DNA of 15,237 bases from contig JAHBMJ010002576.1 in assembly GCA_018398765.1 (NCBI GenBank), forward strand, positions 1-15,237, given 5' to 3'. The first letter of the stretch is position 1, and every line of letters starts with the position of its first letter. The position numbers and the translations under genes were made by a program. The notes below the pieces were generated by a model. That model made no database searches. It was not told where the DNA came from and saw only the letters and a program-made list of their open reading frames with translations. Positions 1 through 7,166 of this stretch are shown in pieces. The stretch is from Chromera velia. Its lineage: Eukaryota; Sar; Chromeraceae.

Positions 1-181
1 GAGGAGACGGCTGTTGCTGGGTCCCCTCGGGTCGGCATGAAGTGGAGCTTGAGGGCACAGGCCTGAAGACGCTTCGGAGCACTTTGGCAACGTCCCCCTC
101 CCTGCTCTTGAATCTCTCCCGGTGCCCTTCCTCATGATGGCCAACTGGCTCGCCGAAGAGGACGGGGGGGTCGGAGGAGAG
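1..181 (-). CDS. Possible partial exon of an unrecognised gene
   Basis: On the minus strand a pyrimidine-rich acceptor (CCCTCCAG, ending at 182) is followed by 60 codons without a stop, open to the window edge. The reading starts L-S-S-D-P-P-V-L-F-G-E and includes a charged stretch (REGDVAKVLRSVF, about residues 33-45) before a Ser/Pro/Gln-rich end. The acceptor, open frame and mixed composition favour coding. I do not recognise a family, no matching upstream exon with a donor was found between 182 and 2157, and a frame of this length can occur by chance. The rest of the gene would lie to the left of the window. This is a low-confidence call. Confidence 0.33.
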
Positions 182-204
182 CTGGAGGGAGAGACCCTTT
201 AAAA

Positions 205-435
205 GAGATAGAGAGACAGACAGACAGACAGACCTACAGACAGACGGACAGACAGAGAGACTGTTCCTTCAGATTGAAGGAGTCTCTGAGAAGAGAATAC
301 GTTAGAGACTGTTGCTTCAAAATGAAGGAGTCTCTAGAAAGAGAGAGACAAAGAGACTATTCTTTCCAAATGAAGGAGTCTCTAGCTAGAAAGAGAGAGA
401 GAAAGAGACTGCTTCTTCAAAATGAAGGAGTCTCT
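205..435. repeat. GACA microsatellite followed by a hairpin-forming minisatellite (4 copies)
   Basis: A GACA-rich run at about 205-256 leads into four diverged copies of a 48-52 base unit. Each copy holds an interrupted palindrome: AGAGACT, a short spacer, CTTC, a loop near AAAAT, GAAG, then AGTCTCT. The palindromes occupy 256-287, 304-335, 352-383 and 404-435. The outer 7-base arms are intact in all four copies although the spacers differ. The frame that is open through it simply translates the repeat. Confidence 0.8.
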
Positions 436-895
436 GAACTCTCGCATAACTCTCGTATTTCTCTTCCTCTTTAATTTGCAGTGTTTGATATGTCATTTTC
501 AGACCAATTTAACGCAGACAGATACAGAAGAGTTGTAATCGTTGTCACTGTACAAATGAATAATAAGCCATAATATTGTTTGTATCTTTATATAAAAATA
601 TAGATTACACAATTTTATATACTAAGTTTTTGACCTAGATTTTGAGCTGCATAAAAAAAATATTTCCAATTTGTTCCTGGATAATGGCTGGATTTGTTCC
701 AAATTGAGAAATTGGTATTCCAAATTCCTAATTGGGCATTCGAACTATCCTAAGAATAAAATTTTTAAATGCAATACTAACGGATCCACGGGCAGGTACT
801 TTTTGCCTATAACCGACAATTCAATTAAATTCATCCTAAAATGGTCTCTAACATTTTACCACATTAACTTTAATACTACTACATGACTATACAAA

Positions 896-963
896 TGAAT
901 GATCGAATGAATGAATGAATAAATGAATAAATGAATGATTCTGAATGATTCAGAATGAATGAC
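896..963. repeat. GAAT-type tetranucleotide microsatellite
   Basis: An imperfect array of GAAT, with AAAT and GATT variants, lies in AT-rich intergenic DNA. Confidence 0.85.
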
Positions 964-1148
964 TATAGCTAACTATAGCCGTCGGAGCCTCACCTGGAGC
1001 CTAACTCCTGGCAGTTCATGTTTATGCAACTCATGTGGATGTGGGTAGGTGGGCGTACACGATTTTGTCACTGCAAGCTCAGGCTGATAAAGTTTGTTTT
1101 TTGAACTTTCAGGATGGAGGGAATGAAAAAATGTTGAGAAAGGAAAAG

Positions 1149-1390
1149 GAAATCAGAAGAATAGAGCTAATGAATCTACCCTTTAACTGTCGGTACGTCT
1201 ATCTCAGTCCTACTTCAAGGTTTAGATTTTTTTCTCGATCCTCTTTTTTTTCTCTTCACGCACGACCTTTCCGTTTTACTTTACAGGTCTTCTTCTTTTG
1301 TGTGCCTCACAGAGAAGGAAATTTATAATGAAAGAGAGCTAATGAACCTGTTTGCTTGAGCAGACTGTACGTTTACAGCTCTGAGATGGC
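1149..1390 (+). repeat. Diverged direct repeat pair
   Basis: About 60 bases from 1149 resemble about 70 bases from 1316. Both contain GGAAAT, then AGAGCTAATGAA followed by CT, then a CTGT/TACGT segment. The copies are about 167 bases apart and differ by several insertions. This looks like an old local duplication with no evident coding role. Confidence 0.5.
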
Positions 1391-1669
1391 TTTTATGTGC
1401 TTTGAGTCTCTCCGCTGTCCACTGCTGTACATCCACTTTTAATGAAATCCCTGAAGGAAAAAAAACAATATAATCAATCGCTTGCAGTCGTTCTCTCTTT
1501 CAATCATTGAAAATTGAAAAGCTGTGAAGTTTGATTGATGCTGTCCCAGCAAACGCGTCAACGATGGTCGAGTCTTTCCTGCTTGGCCTGCTTTTGGCTC
1601 CAATGGTTTGATCTAGTTTTTTTTATTGGTTCAAAGAAGGTGTCAGGAATGAAAGGACTTCGATCCTAG

Positions 1670-1852
1670 GCATGAGAGGTTAGCCTATAACGCTGGATCT
1701 GCACCGTGCAGTCTGCCGGTTTTCGAGGTATCTGCCTCTAGAGCGCCCCCTCAACGGTGCAAGTCGAGGCCCGGGCCGCCCGGCAGTGGACCGCGGGATG
1801 ACCCGAAACATAAATCCTATCCTATCTATCGTATCCTATCCTAACTCATACA
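1670..1852 (+). mobile_element. Possible tRNA-related SINE-like element with CCTAT-rich tail
   Basis: A GC-rich body stands out from AT-rich surroundings and ends in a short simple repeat built on TCCTA (about 1815-1845), as in retroposons with repeat tails. Near the start, TAGCCTATAACGCTGG (1681-1696) loosely resembles a pol III box A, and GGTTTTCGAGGTATC (1718-1732) loosely resembles box B. Neither matches the consensus well and no clear target-site duplication was seen. A faintly similar stretch (AGTGGACCG, then AATCCTAT) occurs on the minus strand at about 11870-11925. The call is tentative. Confidence 0.3.
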
Positions 1853-2157
1853 CTAGCTAACACATTAATTGAATAGCCCGAGTAAATGTATCTGCCAGTG
1901 TTTCTTCATATCTCTTCGCAAACTTATATTTCTCAGATTACGATGAATCAATCATTTATGCGTAACTGTACTGCAAGGTGAACCACAATCCTAATTAATT
2001 TTACTAATTAATTAATTCATTTTACGGCCTAGTTCCCCGCATATACCAGTTCACGTTCTATAGCAAAGATGTACTGCTTGTGAATTCAATGAATTCACAC
2101 TTCCGAGAGGAGTCAGGTTTGTAAAAGCAGCTGAAGTCTTTTTCTACAAATGCACTG
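1853..2157. other. Intergenic stretch downstream of the methyltransferase-like gene
   Basis: AT-rich DNA with runs of TTAATTAATTAAT near 1994-2018. It holds the presumed 3' flank of the minus-strand gene ending at 2158. No canonical polyadenylation signal could be assigned and no other gene is visible. Confidence 0.5.
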
Positions 2158-4380
2158 CTAAAAAATTCTAAGCAATTCACTATTTTTGGCGTTTGGACCT
2201 GGCTTTCTTGCCCAGACGACGTACATGGGATCAACTTTCTGGAACCTGCTCTCCTCACCGATGTCGGAGGCCTGGATGTCCTTGAACCCCCCAAATTTGA
2301 AGTAGAGCGCCGCAATACCGCATCTGTGAAAAGGAAAGCGCGCATGAAAGGAACTGTGAACACAATCCTGGGAAAAGTGTCAAACATGTTTCTTGTCACA
2401 AGCGCGACAATGTGCGCAGGAATGGGCGCACAGATGAGCATTCACGCCTTACCCCATCGATGCAGCAAAACACCGGCGACACGCATGGAATAAACGAAGG
2501 AAGGAGAGCAGAAACAGAGAGAGAGGGGAAAGCGAAGTCATGTGAGAGTGAATGAGGCATGGGAAGAGTTCGATAACCTTTGAGTGAGGCTGCGTGTCAG
2601 AGTAGAAGGAAGCGAAAGGGGGCCAATGAGAGGGGCCAGCGGAGACGGATAGACACAGCGCCACGTTTTGAAAGTCTTACAGAAAAGTGGAGAAAGCACT
2701 GAAGACACAGGGTAACTCGAACGCCCGGAAGCCGCAAAGCGTCCGGTCCGACATCACTCACAAGCACAAGAAAGAAAGAAAACCCACAAAGAACGATCGA
2801 ATGCTTTCAACATATTGACATGAAAGGTAGGAGGACTAAAGGCAGAAAGAAGGACACACACACACACACACACACACCTTTGATAGTCTGTTGACTTCAG
2901 CCAACACCTGACAGCCTTGGTGAAAAAACATCTGTTTGAAAATCCCAAGATGGCCACTCCCCCAGGTTTGAGTAGTCTGTACATTTCTTTGAAAACCTCT
3001 CTGGGTTTCGTTAGATAGTCAACAGAGAGCGCGTTTGTGATGACGTCATAGCTCTCGTCCGCGAACAAAGGCCCTTCTAGTTTGGGGTTCAAATTGAGGT
3101 TTTGCACAACATAATCTGTTAGGACCCTGTTCGCACGGAGCTCGTTTCCATTCATGCCCACTCCCACAACCTTGCGCGGTTGGTAGAAGTCAGGAAAGTG
3201 GGAGACCCAACTGCTGCACAGGTCCAGGTGTGCAATGCGGTTTGTGGCGTTGATGTTGGAGAAGCCGTCTTGGGGGAACTCCTGCTTGTAGAAGGAAGTC
3301 AGGGACGACCGCGCAAACTCATCGATGTGCTGGACGAACCTGCAAAAGAACAAACATGCGCATAGGTAATTTTCTCACTCATCTTTTAGAGTACCAGACA
3401 ATGAATGTGCATGAAGAGCTGATCCTTGGCTTCATGGTCATTTGTCGTGCGTGCATCCCCCTTGCCCCCCTACCTATCTATCTACATACACATCCACCCA
3501 CCCGCCCGTCTACCTATCTGCCTGCCTGCCTGCCGACCTGGGTTCCTCGTAGAACTCTTTGTCGTCCTTCCTGTCGATTCGCAAAAAGTCTATGGAGTCG
3601 TCGAAGGGCCACTCGGCCGGGTAAACAACGCGCTGCAGTCACACGTGCATGCATGACATGGGACTCAACGGAAGAGAAAGCTCTTCACAGTCGTTGAGTC
3701 AGAAATGAAGACAAGTACACGCTTAAACACAGGTATGTGCACCCTCATGCACACACGCACGGGTACGTCCACAAACGCTCCCCCCCGCCAGCCCCCCCCG
3801 CCCCCCTCTCTCTCATACACACACAGACACACACACACACACACACACACACATGTGTTCGCCCTGACACACAGGTTCGCTGCTGTGGAAGGGAACAGGC
3901 AGTCACGCTCGCTAGGAGACGGCACGTTGAAGCCATGCTGGAATAGTCCGCTTGCCGGTCGACCACGAGTGAGATCAGAATGCTCTCACCTCCCCAATAC
4001 AGAACGCACTAAGCCCTACCCTTTCCCTCTTGTCTTCGTCTCACCTGCAGGATTCTGAACTTGTCCACCTTTTTCTCGTCGAACTGCTCGAGAAAATCTT
4101 CCAGCGGCTCTGCTTCCAAGGTCAGAGTCACGGTTTCTTCGGCCTGGGCGGTGGGGGGAAGACTGAGGGAAAGAGATGGGAGAGCAGCCGCAGCAAGGAG
4201 ACGGGAACTGCTGACGAACCCGTCTCGTCTGCTGAGGGGTGGGGTCTGTTTCACTTCGTCTTCTGATGGCTCACTACGCAGAAGAGACTTTGGTACATCC
4301 TTGAGAAACGCCTCTTGCCATCTGATAAAGGAAAAACCCAGGCCTCTCCCGAGACACAGAAGAAAAACGAGGGCTCTCAT
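2158..4380 (-). CDS. SAM-dependent methyltransferase-like protein with plastid/thylakoid-lumen presequence (4 exons)
   Basis: Exons (minus): 4380-4045, 3632-3538, 3339-2878, 2323-2158. All junctions are GT-AG and phase-compatible, giving 352 residues; the ATG at 4380 opens the leader. Residues 1-18 look like a signal peptide (hydrophobic ALVFLLCL, then LGFSF), 19-50 like a transit peptide, and 51-80 like a lumen signal: twin Arg 51-52, a hydrophobic stretch, then AQA before EE. The mature part has features I recall from plastid methyltransferase-like proteins of plants and algae: FYEEPRFVQHID (138-150), HLDLCSSWVSHFP (181-193) in place of a Gly-rich motif I, VVGVGMNGNEL (201-211), YDVITNALSVDYLTKP (241-256), LLKPGGVAI (266-274), FSNRCFFTKA (277-286) and VDPMYVVWARK (328-338). 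Family placement is strong. Substrate is unknown, and with no classical GxGxG loop the catalytic activity is an inference. Confidence 0.9.
2854..2877. repeat. CA/TG microsatellite at the 5' end of intron 3
   Basis: A 24-base (CA)n run on the plus strand. Read on the coding (minus) strand, intron 3 (2877-2324) begins directly as GTGTGTGTG, so the repeat contains the donor GT. Confidence 0.95.
3468..3537. repeat. Tetranucleotide repeats at the 5' end of intron 2
   Basis: On the coding (minus) strand intron 2 (3537-3340) begins GTCGGCAGGCAGGCAGGCAG, then passes through GATAG/GTAG, GGGC and GGTG/GGAT four-base units. The four-base periodicity starts at the donor itself. Confidence 0.85.
3778..3853. 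repeat. Poly-C/CT/CA low-complexity tract in intron 1
   Basis: C-rich DNA followed by CTCT and a (CA)n run of about 30 bases at 3815-3853. It sits inside intron 1 (4044-3633) of the methyltransferase-like gene. Open frames across it are artefacts of low complexity. Confidence 0.9.
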
Positions 4381-4729
4381 TGATCACGCACACGCATGCA
4401 GACACAAGGAGACGGGAGACGAGTACGCGCACGATTTCCGGGAAAGCCAAGCATACAGTGAAGAGCTTCACTACAGATCTTAGCCATCGGTGAGCAGTTC
4501 TTGTTTCTCCTTTTCTGGCATGGTTTCGGTTGGACTCGCCACCGATCTCTTTCTATCTCTTTCCCGAAGAAATGTGACACAATACGTGTAGTAATGCGGC
4601 GGCGCGCATGTATGGCGATGGGTCGTGCGGCGTCGCGCTTTATATTAAATATATTAAATATATATATTAACAGTAACAGAGCCGCTCGCTCCGCTCGCAG
4701 CTCCAAAGGCCCCAGAGGGCATGAATGAA
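4381..4729. promoter_or_regulatory. 5' flank of the methyltransferase-like gene (likely promoter side)
   Basis: This is the sequence directly upstream of the minus-strand ATG at 4380. It has a mixed composition, with an AT-only alternating block at 4640-4670 (ATATTAAAT units, nearly self-complementary) in otherwise GC-balanced DNA. No core promoter element can be named with confidence. The role is inferred from position only. Confidence 0.3.
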
Positions 4730-5155
4730 TTACAGCTCCGCCCTCCGCGGGGCCATGCATACGTCGGTGTGGAACCCAGGCAGGGGCCGCTGCACGCAGT
4801 TGTGAAGGCATGCCGGGGCCTGTGTGCACTCATGCGCGAGCGCGCGTCGCCTCAGCTAGGTATCGGAGGAAAGGAGTCGCGGGGGATAATCCCCAGGGAT
4901 TAAGTGCCCCCCGGGCGGAGAGCTCCATGCGAACATGTTTCATGCCTTGCTCTGCCCTCCGGGGCCATATATTCTGGTGGGGACCGTGGGGTGGCTCATG
5001 CACGTACATGCACCGAAATTGTACCGCGAATAGCCTGGGAAAACGAAGCGGGGGACACTTACAAAATAAAAATACCCCAGCTCATCTGATACAAACAAGC
5101 TTGCGAATGGCTCTGGAAAGCAAGAAAAATGAGAACTTCACGATTGATGCATGCA
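4730..5155. repeat. Dispersed GC-rich repeat family, left cluster
   Basis: Diverged pieces of the family that is better preserved at 6261-6940. The block at 5037-5080 (GAAGCGGGGGACACTTA, then AAAATACCCCAG) is the reverse complement of 6545-6590. The block at 5083-5153 (AAGCTTGCGAAT, then GGAAAGCAAGAAAAATGAGAAC) is the reverse complement of 6862-6940. TAAGTGCCCCCCG near 4902-4914 and CGGGGCCATGCATAC near 4748 match the opposite strand sense of the same family. Pieces therefore occur in both orientations. Confidence 0.75.
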
Positions 5156-5164
5156 TGTTGTCTA

Positions 5165-5335
5165 AACCTGCCTAGGGCGCCTGGGATACCCCAGGTACGC
5201 CGTAGGCGGCCCGCCAGTGCCGCCTAGGGCGACCCCAGGTAGTTTTGCCTAAGTTTATATAGAGCTGCCTGGGGAGGCAGTTGTTGAGAGTTACCTGGGG
5301 TGAAGGTTGGTGCCGAAGGCACCGACCTTATCGTC
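5165..5335. repeat. Cluster of short GC-rich hairpins (left)
   Basis: Perfect or near-perfect stems follow one another: CCTGGG-ATAC-CCCAGG (5180-5195) inside GGCG/CGCC arms, CTGCCT-GGGG-AGGCAG (5265-5280), and GGTTGGTGCC-GAA-GGCACCGACC (5305-5327, one wobble). CCTAGG and CCCCAGGTA motifs recur between them. No coding sequence is evident. Confidence 0.8.
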
Positions 5336-5867
5336 ACGAACCACGGTGTACGTGCCCGACCGGGTTTGCACGAGGGACGCGCCGACGCGACCTCGTGATC
5401 TATACGTGCATGCCGCACATCAAAGGTCCGACCGGGTCATACAGACCAGCAGCAACTTTTTGTTCGGCGGTCACGATCAGCGATAAATACCAGTGGATAC
5501 ACATTAAGTTGACGGTTGCTTTCAACTTTCGTCTCTTCTTACTCTTGTCACTTATCATAGTTTTTTGCTGCGTGGGCGAAAAGCACAGAGGAGAGAGACT
5601 TGTTACGGGCAGGGCAGGTAAGAGCCTTATTCACACAGAATACCCCCCCTCATGAAAGCAAGTATTCGTCTCTTTTGCTCTCCAACCCCTCTCTCCGATC
5701 CGTTGCACTGGCAGTCATGGCAGTAAGAGACCACTACGCAACCCCATTTGAAGTAGCCATGCGGGGGTTGCTGATTGGGGAGACTGTGGTGATGCACACG
5801 CCCCTTTTTGACATTTTTAATTTTTTTTCAACATTTTTCATATTATAGAAAGAATGCAGAAAGACCC
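5336..5867. other. Unassigned stretch between hairpin clusters
   Basis: No gene can be supported. An open frame starting with ATG at 5717 (M-A-V-R-D-H-Y-A-T-P-F) runs about 40 codons before turning into poly-T. It lacks a recognisable motif or splice partners. The rest is mixed sequence with no evident repeats. Confidence 0.4.
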
Positions 5868-6195
5868 CCTGACTGCCTGGGGTGCCACAGGCGGTCCTAC
5901 CCCCAAGAAGGCTTCCTATGGTTGATCCGGAGTGGCCACCAAAGCCTGGGCGCCGAAGGCGCCTGGCTGCCAAAACCTAACTATGCTGAAGGTGTGGCTA
6001 TGCTAAAGCCCGGCGCGGCCACGCCAAAGCCCGACCGTGCCGAAGGCGCGGCAATGCCAAAGCCCGGAGTTTGATTAACAGATCATAGAGTCACAGGAAG
6101 GCTTCTTGGGGGTAGGCGGTCCGTAAGGACCGCCTGGAGAAGGTTATACATAAGACCCTAGATGGCCCATCAGGGCCACCTGGGGTCAGCGTAGA
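5868..6195. repeat. Hairpin-rich element with 21-base inverted arms and internal GAA-loop repeats
   Basis: The arms at 5897-5917 and 6095-6115 are reverse complements over 21 bases with one mismatch (CTACCCCCAAGAAG core). Between them lie diverged units of about 36-45 bases built on GCCGAAGGC and CCAAAGCCCG, including the perfect hairpin GGCGCC-GAA-GGCGCC (5949-5963) and CGTGCC-GAA-GGCGCG (6036-6050). Outside the right arm are GGCGGTCC-GTAA-GGACCGCC (6115-6134) and TGGCCC-ATCA-GGGCCA (6163-6178). The open frame across it (AEGAAMPKPG-like repeats) reflects the repeat. Confidence 0.8.
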
Positions 6196-6260
6196 CAGTC
6201 ATTCTGAAGGTTTAGACAGCATGGATACACGCAGGCCAGCTGATCAGGCAGTCACGCCAA

Positions 6261-6838
6261 CCCCCCCCCCCCCCNCCCACGGGAAAAGCCGTAGAACCCC
6301 TCTTCCCCCAGGAAAAAAGCTTGGGGATGCAGCCTATCACTTTCCGGGGCCACTGACGCACGCATGTATGACGGCGCGGGTTCATGCACGCTTTTTTAGA
6401 CCATTTGGGACGGGATCTTTCCGGAGCCTTTTTTTGATAAAAATTGGGTAATCGGGTCTGAAGTCCACCTGACGTACACATATTTAGTGCACATTCAGCC
6501 TTTCGGGGCCGGGTTTTTGCCGAAAGACAGCGTGCACGCACGTGGGCTGAGGTATTTCTGTTTTCTAAGTGCCCCCCGCTTTGCTTTCCGGGGCCATGCA
6601 TACATGCAGTGTTTTTCACTAAAAAAAGGCCCCGGAAAGATCCCGCCCAAATAGTCCAGAAAAGCGTGAACCCGACTTCAACCCGTCGCCATGCATGCGT
6701 GCGTCAGATATATGGGTGGCCCCGGAAAGCGACCGCGGAAAGGCTGAATTTGTGCCATGCGTGCGTCAGAGCATACCCCCGGGCTTTTTTCCCGGGGATC
6801 GAAGGGGGGGTTCCGCGGCTTTTCCGCGGGGGGGGGGC
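6261..6838. mobile_element. Large imperfect foldback (inverted repeat), possible non-autonomous element
   Basis: The left arm (6261-6435) and right arm (6621-6838) are reverse complements over most of their length. Outermost is a poly-C/poly-G end, then GGAAAAGCCG, GAACCCC and GGAAAAAAGC segments, CTTTCCGGGGCCAC, CTGACGCACGCATG, and an inner 55-60 base block ending GGGATCTTTCCGG-GCCTTTTTTT. The right arm has an extra insertion of about 45 bases. The loop of about 185 bases carries another family piece (6545-6605). No transposase gene is present. The single N (6275) is in the left poly-C end. Confidence 0.75.
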
Positions 6839-7166
6839 GGATCGGCGCGGTCGGCTGGTCGGCGTGCGTCAATCGTGCATGCAGTTCTCATTTTTCTTGC
6901 TTTCCGGGGCCGTTCGCAAGCTTGCTTGCGTCAGAAAGTGAAAGCCTGGTGTAAAATCTGGACGGCCACTTTCGACGAATCACTCATCATACTCGCTCCT
7001 CACCATCTCAGCTTCATCTTTGATCCACTCTTTGCGGCAGTCGAACATAAGACGCTTTTCAAATTTTGGCAGAAGGCTCGGTCGCGCGTCACTTCTTGAG
7101 ACGGCCAAGAGGAGCCCCCCGCCTGTCTACCCCAGAGTCCGCCCCAGTCGTCTGGTGACCAATCCG
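6839..7166 (+). promoter_or_regulatory. 5' flank of PARG, first part still repeat-derived
   Basis: Bases 6862-6940 belong to the dispersed repeat family (inverted partner 5083-5153). From about 6941 to the ATG at 7167 the sequence is unique and moderately pyrimidine-rich. It probably holds the 5' untranslated region and promoter. An upstream non-coding exon cannot be excluded. No named promoter element was identified. Confidence 0.3.

Larger units (their letters stand above)
436..1669. other. AT-rich gene-free stretch
   Basis: No exon with credible splice sites or protein-like composition was found on either strand. Short open frames at 671-886 and 1035-1328 show no recognisable family or codon pattern. 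It contains the GAAT microsatellite and the diverged direct repeat listed separately. Confidence 0.55.

Noticed and set aside
274-474. Small open frame rich in MKESL repeats
   Set aside because: It is the translation of the hairpin minisatellite, starts on a non-ATG codon and lacks splice or gene context.
1681-1732. A true tRNA gene
   Set aside because: The box A and B resemblance is loose and no acceptor stem or anticodon arm could be folded by eye.
4501-5175. Overlapping open frames at 4501-4728, 4721-4903 and 4810-5175 as genes
   Set aside because: They lie in the mosaic repeat region, change frame within repeat blocks and show no splice-supported structure.
5717-5848. ATG-initiated frame MAVRDHYATPF as a gene or exon
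   Set aside because: It is only about 40 codons before a poly-T tract, has no recognisable motif and no convincing donor or partner exon.
5943-6072. CRISPR-like array suggested by regularly spaced hairpins
   Set aside because: The context is eukaryotic, the units are diverged and contiguous without unique spacers, and there are no cas genes.
7020-7166. Extending PARG to begin at 7020
   Set aside because: The codon at 7020 is TTG, not ATG. The first in-frame ATG is at 7167 and gives a family-like N-terminus.
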